Assembly (NCBI RefSeq): GCF_015594545.1
Contig: NZ_JADIIO010000001.1
Coordinates: forward strand, 2,418,001-2,482,000
Length of the DNA: 64,000 bases
Direction of reading: 5' to 3'
From: Staphylococcus durrellii
Lineage (GTDB): Bacteria; Bacillota; Bacilli; Staphylococcales; Staphylococcaceae
The notes under the pieces were generated by a model that saw only the letters and a list, made by a program, of their open reading frames with translations, did no database searches and was not told where the DNA came from. Positions 47,363 through 56,258 of this stretch are shown here, piece by piece. The stretch's first letter is position 1, and each line of letters starts with the position of its first letter. The translations under genes were made by a program, and so were the position numbers.

Positions 47363-48364
47363 TTATACTGATGCTCTTTCCACTATTTTCAGTTTCAATT
47401 TATCTATATCAATATCATATTTTTTACCATCTAATAAACTCATGAGTAAGTGCGTTGCTTCTTGTCCAATCGCTTCCACTGGTTGAGCTACAGTTGTAAT
47501 AGGTACACTTATCATTGAAGAAAAAGGTTGATCGTCATATCCCATTACAGCAACGTCAATCGGTACATTTAAACCATTAGCTTCAAATGTTTGAATTATA
47601 CCTGCCGCGACTTCATCACTTCCTGCAAAAATAGCACTCGGTCTACTCTTCTGGGACATCGCAATGACAGTAGAAGCTATATGCTTTCCATCATCAATTG
47701 TGTGTATATTTGTATAAATACGCTCAGTATTTAATTCAATATGATTATCTTCTAATGCCTTGATATAGCCTTTATCTCGGGAAGATCCATGTTTTGTTTT
47801 GGAAAAATGTCCTCCCGTACAGTAAGCAATATCCGTATACCCCTTATTCAATAAAAATTGAATCGCATGGTACGTTGCTTGCTCCTGTTCAGTACCGATG
47901 GTAGGTATATTAGAGTGTGCCAATGATTTGTCACCGATTAACACAATTTGTCCATATTTTTGATATTGCTTAATCACTGATACATCGTTTTCCAAAGAGG
48001 CCATAATGATACCATCAATATTTTTTTGCTTTAACATATCTAATAAACGCAATTCTTCATCCACATCATCATAAGATTGCATTATTAATGTATGATAAGG
48101 TGTTTGTTTAACTACTTTATCAATAGCGTCTATAAGGTAAGAGAAAAATGGATTCGTTATTCTAGAAACAATTACACCAATCGTAAATGTTTTATTAGCA
48201 CGTAATTGAGTTGCTGAAGAATTAGGCATATAATCTAATTCAGACATTGCATCTTTTATTTTTGCCTTTTTATCATCAGAAATATAAGGATGATTATTTA
48301 AATAACGTGAAACGGTAGTTACTGACAATCCAGCATGATTCGCAACATCTTTAATTGTAGCCAT
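47363..48364 (-). CDS. LacI/GalR-family repressor of the glucosidase-PTS unit
   Basis: The 333-residue protein has the N-terminal LacI headpiece (ATIKDVANHAGLSVTTVSRYL; hinge near 48-58 with NSSATQLRANKT) and a periplasmic-binding-like effector domain (GVIVSRITNPFFSYLID; GYTDIAYCTGGHF; VDVAVMGYDDQPFSSMI in part). AGGAGGGTTTT precedes the ATG. It is upstream of and co-oriented with the glucosidase and PTS genes. The palindrome at 47296 and the cre site upstream of its own gene suggest repression by this protein plus catabolite control. Confidence 0.92.
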   Translation of the reverse strand: MATIKDVANHAGLSVTTVSRYLNNHPYISDDKKAKIKDAMSELDYMPNSSATQLRANKTFTIGVIVSRITNPFFSYLIDAIDKVVKQTPYHTLIMQSYDDVDEELRLLDMLKQKNIDGIIMASLENDVSVIKQYQKYGQIVLIGDKSLAHSNIPTIGTEQEQATYHAIQFLLNKGYTDIAYCTGGHFSKTKHGSSRDKGYIKALEDNHIELNTERIYTNIHTIDDGKHIASTVIAMSQKSRPSAIFAGSDEVAAGIIQTFEANGLNVPIDVAVMGYDDQPFSSMISVPITTVAQPVEAIGQEATHLLMSLLDGKKYDIDIDKLKLKIVERASV

Positions 48365-48381
48365 AAAACCCTCCTAAATAT

Positions 48382-48397
48382 ATGAAAACGATTTCAT
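48382..48397. promoter_or_regulatory. CcpA cre site upstream of the LacI gene
   Basis: ATGAAAACGATTTCAT fits the cre pattern (TGAAAACGNTTTCA). It lies about 18 bp before the regulator start, consistent with glucose repression of the alpha-glucoside genes. Confidence 0.8.
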
Positions 48398-48496
48398 AAA
48401 ATTTTACATGCTTCTTAATAATTTGTCAATGTCTAAATCAAATATATATAGTGTTGTAGTTTTCACGAAGTAAGACTGCTCATTATAGGTTTCATA

Positions 48497-49035
48497 TTAA
48501 AATTTTAATTCTTTAATAATTCTATATACCGTAGGTTGGCTCACTCCTGTTTGTTTAGCAATCTCTACACCTGTAATCTTTTGTTCATCATATAATAATT
48601 TAATTTCTCTTTTTTTGGACAGGTAATGAAGGCCTGTCGTCTTTTCGTCCTCTTGCTCTCACAGCTTCCAGTCCTTTTTTAGTTCATTCGCTTAATAAGT
48701 TGCTGCAAGTTCAGTGAATGCAATCATCCTGATAAAAAACATCTTACCCATCGCATCTTTCGTTGATATGTTCATATTGATAATATGTAAATCAATGCTG
48801 TTTTCATTTAACAACTGAGATAACTCAATTAACTGTTTCGTCGTACGTCCAAGGTGACCTAGTTTATATAACGAGAATATTTTCCTCATGTAAATAATCT
48901 AAACACTTATCAAATGTTGCTCTTTTGGTTTTACGACCACTCGCTTTTTCATTAAAAATGCGTTCACACTACATTCTTCCAGTGTAGCAATTTGTCCATC
49001 AAGACTTTGATCTTATGTGAATACACGTGCTTAAT
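48497..49035 (-). pseudogene. Decayed serine recombinase (Bin3/TnpR type)
   Basis: Pieces in order: ARVFT, stop, DQSLDGQIATLEECSV (N-terminus, with Phe at the catalytic Ser position), then LYKLGHLGRTTKQLIEL and NMNISTKDAMGKMFF in a second frame, and KGLEAVRARGRKDDRPS then ITGVEIAKQTGVSQPTVYR in the C-terminal helix-turn-helix, ending at 48497. At least two frameshifts and two stops interrupt it. It is a close relative of the recombinase at 49.4-49.9 kb. Confidence 0.85.
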
Positions 49036-49213
49036 CAATTGTAGCCGTTTAAATACTACCTCTTTTAATCACTTTATCGCTACTTGGTAAGACACTTATA
49101 TACTTATTAATGAAATCTAATTCTCGCTACAAATGAGAGATTCTGACAGCGTCTAAGAAGTCATATTTTTTGCCATTTTCATAATACAGGTTTAGAAACT
49201 AAAATATGTAAGA

Positions 49214-49244
49214 AAAACCTCTCACTTTTATAGTAAGAGGTTTT
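49214..49244. terminator. Hairpin in recombinase-remnant region
   Basis: AAAACCTCTCAC...GTAAGAGGTTTT with a short loop. It resembles the CCCCTCACTA-type hairpins of the toxin-antitoxin loci, but no other part of such a locus is visible here. The stretch 49036-49350 otherwise has no gene. Confidence 0.6.
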
Positions 49245-49353
49245 GTGTCAAAAACGAACGTTTTCTGGACATAAAATATAATAGATTTTTACGATTGGCA
49301 AATATGTCATTTTCCTTTTTATATTGCAGTGATTTCCCTTATTAAATTGCAAA

Positions 49354-49377
49354 AAAGGACGTATTAATACGTCCTTT
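49354..49377 (-). terminator. Terminator after the recombinase gene
   Basis: AAAGGACGTATTAATACGTCCTTT is a perfect 24-bp palindrome followed on minus by TTTTTT. Confidence 0.85.
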
Positions 49378-49382
49378 CGTAC

Positions 49383-49935
49383 TTATTTCTTTAATATTCT
49401 ATATATTGTTGTCCTACTCAAACCTACCATTTTTGAAATTTCACTTGGTGTGTACGTCCGACTTGCGTATAATTGTTTGATATAATTTCGTTTATCTTCA
49501 GAAATTTGAGGACGCCCCCCCATATCTACTACGTTCTTTTGCAGCTTCTAATCCGTTCGTTGTTCTTTCTTTTAATAATATGTTTTCTGTTTCTGATAAC
49601 ATTTTAAATACTTCAATAAATAATTGACCTTCTTCAGTATTAGTATTTATGCTTAAATCAAGCACTTCTAAATAGATATCATATGGTAATATTCTATTTT
49701 CAAAAAATTCTATTAGTCTTTTTGGAGTGAATCCTAGTACTTCCAATTTTTCTATTACCAAAGTATCGTTAGTTTGCAACTCGTCTAAACAATGTTCAAG
49801 TTCTAGTTGTTCTTTGTAATAAACATTCACTTGTTCAGAATAAACTAAATTACACCTATTCATTAAGAGTTTAGTTATTTGAGTATCTAGATTTTGATCA
49901 GGATACGCTACACGTGCATAACCAATTTTTCGCAC
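49383..49935 (-). pseudogene. Frameshifted serine recombinase with the catalytic Ser replaced by Ala
   Basis: The N-terminal 145 codons (KIGYARVAYPDQNLDTQ ... LKERTTNGLEAAKERSRYGG) and the C-terminal helix-turn-helix (RPQISEDKRNYIKQLY; ISKMVGLSRTTIYRILKK, stop at 49383) are in two frames joined at a run of seven G's (49515-49521). Removing one G restores a normal ~184-residue Bin3/TnpR resolvase. The nucleophile Ser of the usual RVST motif is Ala (RVAY), so even the restored protein should not cut DNA. It is just downstream of the Tn552-like transposase, 18 bp away, as expected for a transposon resolvase. Confidence 0.82.
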
Positions 49936-49953
49936 TTTATGATCCCTCCTAAT

Positions 49954-52215
49954 TTATTCGTTTTCTCCTATTAATAAACCTTCACGTGCTGTTTCGATAA
50001 CATCTACTGTTATCTTACTAAGTTCATTAATTTCCATAATACGTATTATTTGTGAAAACAGTCTTTGAACAAGTCTGAAATTACCATTTGTGATCTTTAT
50101 AACCGTATTAATTGCTTCATAATCCTCAAAGTCTTCGTAGCTAACGGGAAGAGATAGCTCTTCCCATTTATATTCTAAAATATGTTTTAACTCATCATTT
50201 GTTAATTTATCAAATTGATGGCTGAACCCTATACGAGAGTACAATTGAGGGTATCTTGATAAACGTTTTTCAATTCCAGGCATACCTATTAAAATCATAC
50301 CTATATCAAGTTGGTCATAAATATCTCTTATTATTTCTAATGTTTTGTAGTTTAACCGGTCTATCTCATCAATAATAATCAAATCAATTTCATAATTACC
50401 TGGTTGCAATCTAACAAGTTCTTCTAATCCATTAAACTCCTCTTGTTTTTTCAATGATCGATACCCAATTTTTCCTAATGTTAATTCACTAGCTAGGTTC
50501 AATAGTTCTTTATAAATTCTTGAAGGTCTAACAGGAGGTGCTGTATAAAAAATCGTTTTACAATTTAAAAATTGATCATCATCTACATTACTTCCTTTAT
50601 CATCAGCTTTTTGAAACTCAGTAATGATTGGGTTTACATAGTCCCAATTAGCATAGTACTGTGCAGAAAAAGTTTTGCCTACCCCTGGATTCCCATAACA
50701 AACGCCCATGTATTTATACTTTGCACAATTATCACAAAATTCTTCAAAACGACGATATTGTTTCGTTTCAACAAAAATTTTATTAGTCATTTTATACCTC
50801 TTTAATTTTGACTTCTTTTGTTGATTACTTTGGTTGTCTCGTTTATCTAATCTTTCAGCTTGTATATTTCTAACCACTTGCTTTGTATTGACTATCGATT
50901 TACCTAAAATTCTTTTATTATTGGCACGTTGTCTCTCTATTTCCTTAATCCCTACACTTTGGTTTTCTAATTCATTACAATAAGCTACGCACAAGAATTC
51001 GTTATTTAGGTAGACTCTTACTTCAGAAATATCATTTGGGTCATAACGTATAAATACATCTTCAGTAATATAAGCAATTAAAGTAGTTGAAAAATATCTT
51101 AACCCTTTAAAATAAATCCCTTCTCTTCTAATTTTTCGTGGTTTACTCGTTGTTAGCAACAATAAATCTAAACTCTCACGTGAAGTTGGTAAATTAGGTA
51201 AAAAGTTAGGTTGATTCCATCTTTTTATAGGTGACTCTTTTGTAGTTCCATGAGGACGATAATGGTAATTATTTAAAATGAATTTTTCAAACCTTTCATT
51301 TAATTCTTCTAAAGTTAGATGTTTCTTAGATTTCTTGTTTTTAATATATCCTGGCAAAACTTCTAAGAACATCAAATTAACAGTTTGAAAAAAACGTTCA
51401 ATTTTTCCACGTCCTTTTGGTATACCAACTTTAGAAAAAATAAGTTCCATTTTTAGGTTTGCTGAAACTTGTTGCATATAGTCAGAAGTATAATCTTTAC
51501 CATGATCTGTATAAAATTTTTCAGGAATACCACAAATTGGCCAATTTGGATTTCCCTTTTTCCAAATTACTTGTCTAAGTACTAGTGCAGTTCTAATAGT
51601 ATCTGGAGTTCCGAATTCTATTCTATAGCCTGCAATTGCTCTACTAAAATCATCTAAAACTACAGTTAACCATGGTCTTTCAAGTTTGTTTTTTTCGTTT
51701 AAAACCTCTATATCTAGCATAGTATGATCGGCTTGCCATATTTCATTAGGATAATTACATTCTCTAAGGTAAATAGCGTCGTACTTTTCAGCATATTTTT
51801 TACTATTTAAATCAGAGTAGGATTTTAAATGATTAGATATTTTTTTAATACTTGCATAAACTTGTTTATAACTAGGTAAAGGGTAATTCATTTGATTACA
51901 CCAATCTATAGTTTTACGGTGTATTGATGCTATAGATATACCTTTGTTAGATAGATATTCATTTTTAATATAATTGATCGTATCTTTGTTTAATTTAACT
52001 TTATCTAAGTCCTTTCGTCTTTTGTTTATTAATCCTATTAATCCCTTATTGTCGTAGCTTTTTACCCAAGAATAAATTGTTCTTTGAGGTATTTGTTTAT
52101 TATTACTAATATCTTGAACTGACTTCTGTTTTTTTATATAGGGTTCAATGATTTTATATTTTTTCATAGCTTCTTGGCGTTGAAAATGTGTGTAGTCGGC
52201 CAAATTCTTATCCAT
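49954..52215 (-). CDS. Fused Tn552-type transposase (TnsB-like) and ATP-binding partner (TnsC-like)
   Basis: A 753-residue single frame. Residues 1-475 resemble the Tn552 p480 DDE transposase: helix-turn-helix near 35-60, catalytic WQADHTMLD, FYTDHGKDYTSD and GRGKIERFFQ, then a Mu-C-like barrel. Residues 476-753 are the p271-type AAA ATPase with Walker A GNPGVGKTFSA and Walker B DLIIIDEIDRL. In Tn552 these are separate genes. The internal ATG at 50790 keeps its own AAAGAGG site, so a 278-residue ATPase may also be made separately. No terminal inverted repeats could be identified nearby. Confidence 0.85.
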   Translation of the reverse strand: MDKNLADYTHFQRQEAMKKYKIIEPYIKKQKSVQDISNNKQIPQRTIYSWVKSYDNKGLIGLINKRRKDLDKVKLNKDTINYIKNEYLSNKGISIASIHRKTIDWCNQMNYPLPSYKQVYASIKKISNHLKSYSDLNSKKYAEKYDAIYLRECNYPNEIWQADHTMLDIEVLNEKNKLERPWLTVVLDDFSRAIAGYRIEFGTPDTIRTALVLRQVIWKKGNPNWPICGIPEKFYTDHGKDYTSDYMQQVSANLKMELIFSKVGIPKGRGKIERFFQTVNLMFLEVLPGYIKNKKSKKHLTLEELNERFEKFILNNYHYRPHGTTKESPIKRWNQPNFLPNLPTSRESLDLLLLTTSKPRKIRREGIYFKGLRYFSTTLIAYITEDVFIRYDPNDISEVRVYLNNEFLCVAYCNELENQSVGIKEIERQRANNKRILGKSIVNTKQVVRNIQAERLDKRDNQSNQQKKSKLKRYKMTNKIFVETKQYRRFEEFCDNCAKYKYMGVCYGNPGVGKTFSAQYYANWDYVNPIITEFQKADDKGSNVDDDQFLNCKTIFYTAPPVRPSRIYKELLNLASELTLGKIGYRSLKKQEEFNGLEELVRLQPGNYEIDLIIIDEIDRLNYKTLEIIRDIYDQLDIGMILIGMPGIEKRLSRYPQLYSRIGFSHQFDKLTNDELKHILEYKWEELSLPVSYEDFEDYEAINTVIKITNGNFRLVQRLFSQIIRIMEINELSKITVDVIETAREGLLIGENE

Positions 52216-52452
52216 TTTAGCACCTCCATAATTTCAACTTTTTGATTCCAAAGATTTTATACATAGCCTCCTTTTAAATCATCATATAACAAAATGGTAA
52301 AATTACAACAAAAGACACACGCTAATATTATGTATTATTAGGGTAAGCCTTAATCAGTCAGTAGGCAAAGTGGTTTTTTTAAGGTTTTAATTACATGATT
52401 AGGGTGTAACAAAAGTAAAAAACGAAGATTAAAGAAAAGGAGTTCATAAAAT

Positions 52453-52620
52453 ATGAAAAAATTTATAATGGGTTTATTAGCAGGTTATGTATTAAATGAG
52501 GTAGCAAGCAAGTTTTTTAAAACAAAAGTTGAATATGGTACACCTCATTATAGTTCAAAATATCCTAAAGATAAGATTGTAAAAGAAATGGAAAAAGAAG
52601 GTAAATTGGTTATTCATTAA
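52453..52620 (+). CDS. Small hypothetical protein with N-terminal membrane segment
   Basis: A 55-residue ORF: KKFIMGLLAGYVLNEVASK followed by KVEYGTPHYSSKYPKDKIV and a charged tail. AAAGGAG lies eight bases before the ATG. The N-terminal segment is weakly hydrophobic. It is isolated between the transposase and the YdhK-like gene, and I do not recognise a family. Confidence 0.6.
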   Translation: MKKFIMGLLAGYVLNEVASKFFKTKVEYGTPHYSSKYPKDKIVKEMEKEGKLVIH

Positions 52621-52758
52621 AATTAATTTGGTTGGGTATTTTTTCAAAAATAGTTTTATTAATGGGATTAGTAACTTTAATTATATTATATATTAGTCCC
52701 ATATTTATATAAATTTCAAAGAACCAATAACGAAGGTTTATAGATGTTAATAATACGT

Positions 52759-53940
52759 TTAACGAGATTTTAGTTCGTCACTTGTCATCCATTTATGGTT
52801 TTTAACCATCTTGTCACTTTCCGTTGATTTATAATCTACCATGTAAACGGTTGTGTTTTTTACATCATCTATTTTAGCTTTTGCGCCTTTCATACCAGCC
52901 ATATGATCACCTTCTAACTTAACCGTATCGCCTTTTTCGAACCCATTTTCAGAAGCGTCAGCAACCTCTTCATTAATGACCCATTTATGATTATTAACTT
53001 TTTTATCTCCATTTGTAGGTGTATAACTTACAACATAGGCGTATGTTTTATAGGCACCTTTCACAGTAGCTTCAGCGTTTTTCATACCAGGCATGTGCCC
53101 TGCTGTAATAGTAATATCCTCACTTTTTTAAACTTACCATCATCCGTGGCCTTCATATTCTTGTTCCTCTCTCATTTCTTTTGTTTCTTTATCTTTTTCT
53201 TCTTGTTCATTTTGCTGCTTTTGTGCTTTTGGTACTTGTTGAGTTTGTTGTTCTTGTTTTTGCTCTTTAAATTTAGGTTCATTTGCATCATTTTCGTCAT
53301 TACTTTGTCGTTCGTCTGATTCTTCTTCTTTTGTTTCAGGTGGTGCTATTTTTGCCGTTCCACCTTCGTTACGTGGTTGTTGTGCTTCTTCGTTAGATTG
53401 CTCATTAGGTTCCTTTTTAGGTTTTTGTTCATTAGATTCTCTTTCATTATCATTAGGTCTTGTATGGTCTTTTCTTGCTTGTTCTTCGAGTTTTTCACTA
53501 GAACCTTTATATTTAGGGCTTTCCCTTATAAACTGGATATAATTTTCTATGTCTTCTTCTGTTCTATCATCTAAATAATCACCAACCTCACCACTTTGTT
53601 TATTAACTGTAGTTGCTGATTTTTGGGGCGTACCTACAGCATCATTAAGTAAAAACGTTATAAAATATTCAGAATTATTGGTTCTATTCTGATCGATTTT
53701 AAAATCATGATACGAACCAGAAGAAAAAACATTTTCGGCTCTTTTAAGAGCTTCACTTTCAGAAATTTGATTCTTACTTTCCTGATTTGAAGTATTTTTT
53801 TGTTGTTCATCTTTGTTTTTTTTAGCTGTTTGTTTATTATCTGTTTTGTCATCTTCTTTATCATTTTCGATAAAGCTATTACCACAAGCCCCTAAAATTA
53901 AAGCACTTGAAATTGTTGTTGCGAAAAATAATTTCTTCAT
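52759..53940 (-). pseudogene. YdhK-family (DUF1541) lipoprotein interrupted by a two-indel segment
   Basis: N-terminal part from ATG 53940: a lipoprotein signal (KKLFFATTISSALILGACGN), a PepSY-like domain (ISESEALKRAENVFSSGSYHDF, in part), then a long Glu/Gln/Lys-rich disordered stretch. After a TGA at 53140 the same frame resumes with ITITAGHMPGMKNAEATVKG and two DUF1541 repeats (VVSYTPTNG..VNNHKWV; GDHMAGMKGAKAKIDD; NHKWMTSDEL). The 25 bases between read sensibly (DDGKFKK) one frame over, so two compensating indels, one in an A-run, break the gene. YdhK proteins accompany copper-resistance genes in staphylococci. Confidence 0.78.
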
Positions 53941-54045
53941 TATTATATCTCCTAAAACATTATTAATATCCATTTTATCAAACTGTGAAATTAAATCTAT
54001 ATTATTTTTACTTATTAACTTAATGAATACCAATACACAAATAAA

Positions 54046-54061
54046 GGTTCTGTTGCAAAGT
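54046..54061 (+). repeat. Solitary IS6-family terminal repeat
   Basis: GGTTCTGTTGCAAAGT is identical to the IS431/IS257 end at 54731, but the inner sequence (GTACAAATAAAG) differs and no transposase follows. It is a leftover end of an IS6-type element or a recombination scar. Confidence 0.75.
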
Positions 54062-54154
54062 GTACAAATAAAGTTGAACATTATAAAACGTATCAAAAGT
54101 TAATTTAAAGTTAACATAAACAATGATTATCAGAAGTTCGATTCACATAAAAAA

Positions 54155-54182
54155 GCACGACAAGTTCATAAACTTGTCGTGC
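54155..54182. terminator. Hairpin terminator after the truncated DUF536 gene
   Basis: GCACGACAAGTT...AACTTGTCGTGC with A/T runs on both sides. Confidence 0.88.
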
Positions 54183-54196
54183 CTTTTTAATTACAA

Positions 54197-54730
54197 TTAG
54201 TTACCAAATAAACGACTCCAAAACCCTTTTTTAGGGGGCTGTTTTCCCCTATCCTCATTCTCACTCTCTATTTCTTCAGATGGTTTATCATCTTTTGCTA
54301 ATACTTTTTCGTTTGTACTGTCATCTTTTTTCTCTTCAGCTACATCTTTATGTTGTACTTCTGTTGGCTGTTCATCTTCTTCTTCTTGATTAATATCTTT
54401 AGATTCTTCGGTAAATGTTGCTTCTTGCCCATTAACGTTTTGTCTATCATTAACAGATGTATCAAAGGAATAATTAAGCTGTCTTTCTTCCTCTAATTGA
54501 TTCTCCAATTTTTGAATCTTCTTATTACTCTCTAATGCCAATACTTGCTGATTCTCAAGTAATTTTGATCTTTCCTGCAACTCTTTTCTGTAGAATTCAA
54601 TTGTTGTTTCATGACGATTTTCTTGTTTCTCAATTTGATCATTCAAAGTATCAATCTGATTTTTAAGGATTTCTACTATTTGAGTATCACTTTTGGATTC
54701 AACATTAATATTATCTGACTCTTTTTTTTG
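54197..54730 (-). pseudogene. Plasmid replication-associated DUF536 protein, N-terminus cut by IS431
   Basis: The open frame runs from the IS boundary at 54730 (KKESDNINVESKSDTQIVEI) to 54197 (KGFWSRLFGN). It is a coiled-coil region (DQIEKQENRHETTIEFYR; LENQLEEERQ) plus an acidic tail, characteristic of the C-terminal half of DUF536 proteins encoded beside staphylococcal plasmid rep genes. The N-terminal DNA-binding half is missing. An internal ATG exists at 54646 but lacks a convincing ribosome site. Confidence 0.75.
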
Positions 54731-55523
54731 GGTTCTGTTGCAAAGTCAGAAAAAATATAACTAATTATCATTTTAACATGGTAGTATTCCCTTAACTGGC
54801 CAACATGTGATTAATTTCGTAGCACGGCGAAAATCCGTAGATCTGAAGAGACCTACGGTTCTTTTTATATAGACCATAAATACATTCAATACCTTTGAGT
54901 GTATTCTTTGCCGTATTGACGCTTTGATATCTCGTCTTTCTCACTTTAATATGACGGTGATCCTGCTCAATGAGGTTATTAAGATATTTAGATGTACAAT
55001 GACAGTCGGGATTAAGTTTAAAATCTTTAATCAACTTAGACATTGCCACCTTCGTCGAAGGTGACTGGTCTGTAATTATCATTTGAGGTTTACCAAATTG
55101 TTTAATAAATCGCTTAATAAACGCATATGCTGAATGATTATCTCGTTTCTTACGTAACCAAATATCCAATGTATGACCATCTGCATCAATGGCACGATAT
55201 AAATAGCACCATTTTCCTTTTATTTTAATGTATGTCTCATCAACGCGCCATTTATAATAAGCTTTTTTATGCTTTTTCTTCCAAATTTGATACAAAATAG
55301 GAGCATATTCTTGAACCCAACGGTAGATCGTTGAATGATGAACGTTAACGCCGCGTTCTCTTAGTATTTCAGATATATCACGATAACTAAGCGCGTATCT
55401 TAAGTAATAGCCAACGGCTACAGTTATTACATCTTTATTAAATTGCTTATATCTAAAATAATTCATAGAGAACGCTCCTTTTTTGTTAAAATTATACTAT
55501 AAAATTAACTTTGCAACAGAACC
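54731..55523. mobile_element. Complete IS431/IS257 (IS6 family)
   Basis: Terminal inverted repeats GGTTCTGTTGCAAAGT (54731) and ACTTTGCAACAGAACC (ending 55523) bound 793 bp, the normal size, around one intact transposase gene on minus. The flanking eight bases (TTTTTTTG and TTAATTCT) do not match, so there is no target duplication. The two sides are different truncated plasmid genes, so the copy marks an IS-mediated deletion or fusion junction. Confidence 0.97.
54792..55466 (-). CDS. tnp: IS431/IS257 transposase
   Basis: The 224-residue IS6-family DDE transposase: N-terminal helix-turn-helix (YALSYRDISEILRERGVNV, then HHSTIYRWVQEY), first catalytic Asp in WRVDETYIKIKGKW, second in MIITDQSPST, and Glu in NLIEQDHRHIK. 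Length and sequence match the common staphylococcal element. AAAGGAG precedes the ATG. It looks fully functional. Confidence 0.97.
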   Translation of the reverse strand: MNYFRYKQFNKDVITVAVGYYLRYALSYRDISEILRERGVNVHHSTIYRWVQEYAPILYQIWKKKHKKAYYKWRVDETYIKIKGKWCYLYRAIDADGHTLDIWLRKKRDNHSAYAFIKRFIKQFGKPQMIITDQSPSTKVAMSKLIKDFKLNPDCHCTSKYLNNLIEQDHRHIKVRKTRYQSVNTAKNTLKGIECIYGLYKKNRRSLQIYGFSPCYEINHMLAS

Positions 55524-56179
55524 TTAATTCTTATGCAGATGAAGAAAAAAATAGAGTAGATATAAATAAGCGATTTAGACCAACTCAATATAGTTTAGAA
55601 GAAGCAGAAGAGAAGTTTCCTGAGTGGTATGAGAGAGTAATTGTTCAAGGAGATAAGAGAGCTAAAAGATGGGATATAAAGAGAGATCTTTATGATTGGT
55701 GGTTAAGACAGTCTTATAAAGTTAAGGGTGGACATCGTTATTTTTATTTAATGTGTATGGCAATTTATGCTGTAAAGTGTAATATTTCAAAAAATGAAGT
55801 TAGAGAGGATATGTATAAAATATTTGATGAATTAAAAGAAATAGAACATTCCAATCCTTTAGAAGAAGATGATATTAAATCGGCTTTAGAAACTTATGAT
55901 AGACAATATTACAATTTTACTATTGATGACATTGTAAAATTAACAGATATCCCTATTGAAAAAAATAAAAGAAATTACAGAAAACAAGAGATACATTTAA
56001 AAGGCGCAAGAGCAATACAGGAAATAAATGATCCAGAAGGTAATTGGAGAAATCAAGAAGGTAGACCTTCAAAAGAGAGTCTTGTTAGGGAATATTTAGA
56101 AGAAAATCCTGATCATACGCCAACAGAAATAGCTAAAAATTTAAAAATTAGTCGTACAACAGTTTATAAATATATTTAG
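55524..56179 (+). pseudogene. Plasmid replication initiator, N-terminus cut by IS431
   Basis: About 218 codons remain from the IS edge to the stop at 56179: DINKRFRPTQYSLEEAEEKF, then DLYDWWLRQSYKVKGGHRYF (a primase C-terminal PriCT-like region), and a C-terminal helix-turn-helix (HTPTEIAKNLKISRTTVYKYI, in part). This arrangement matches the C-terminal half of replication proteins from staphylococcal plasmids. The N-terminal catalytic part is lost. An ATG inside the IS end is in frame but has no ribosome site. Confidence 0.65.
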
Positions 56180-56185
56180 TGGAGT

Positions 56186-56232
56186 GTACAGCACTGTAAT
56201 AAAGCGTACAACGATTTGTACAGCATTATGAT
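56186..56232. repeat. GTACARC repeats in the rep-DUF536 gap
   Basis: GTACAGC, GTACAAC and TGTACAGC occur within 45 bp between the truncated rep gene and the DUF536 gene. Similar copies recur inside the DUF536 gene at 56462-56513. They look like iterons or operator half-sites of the replication region. Confidence 0.6.
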
Positions 56233-56258
56233 ACAATGGTTTTTAAGTGAGGTGGCAT

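Noticed and set aside
49214..49244. A further PepA1/Fst locus at the AACCTCTCAC hairpin.
   Set aside because: Only the hairpin resembles the element; no toxin frame, promoter or direct repeat is visible.
49036..52320. Complete Tn552-like transposon.
   Set aside because: Transposase, ATPase and resolvase are present, but I could not find the long terminal inverted repeats or a direct repeat, so only the genes are reported.
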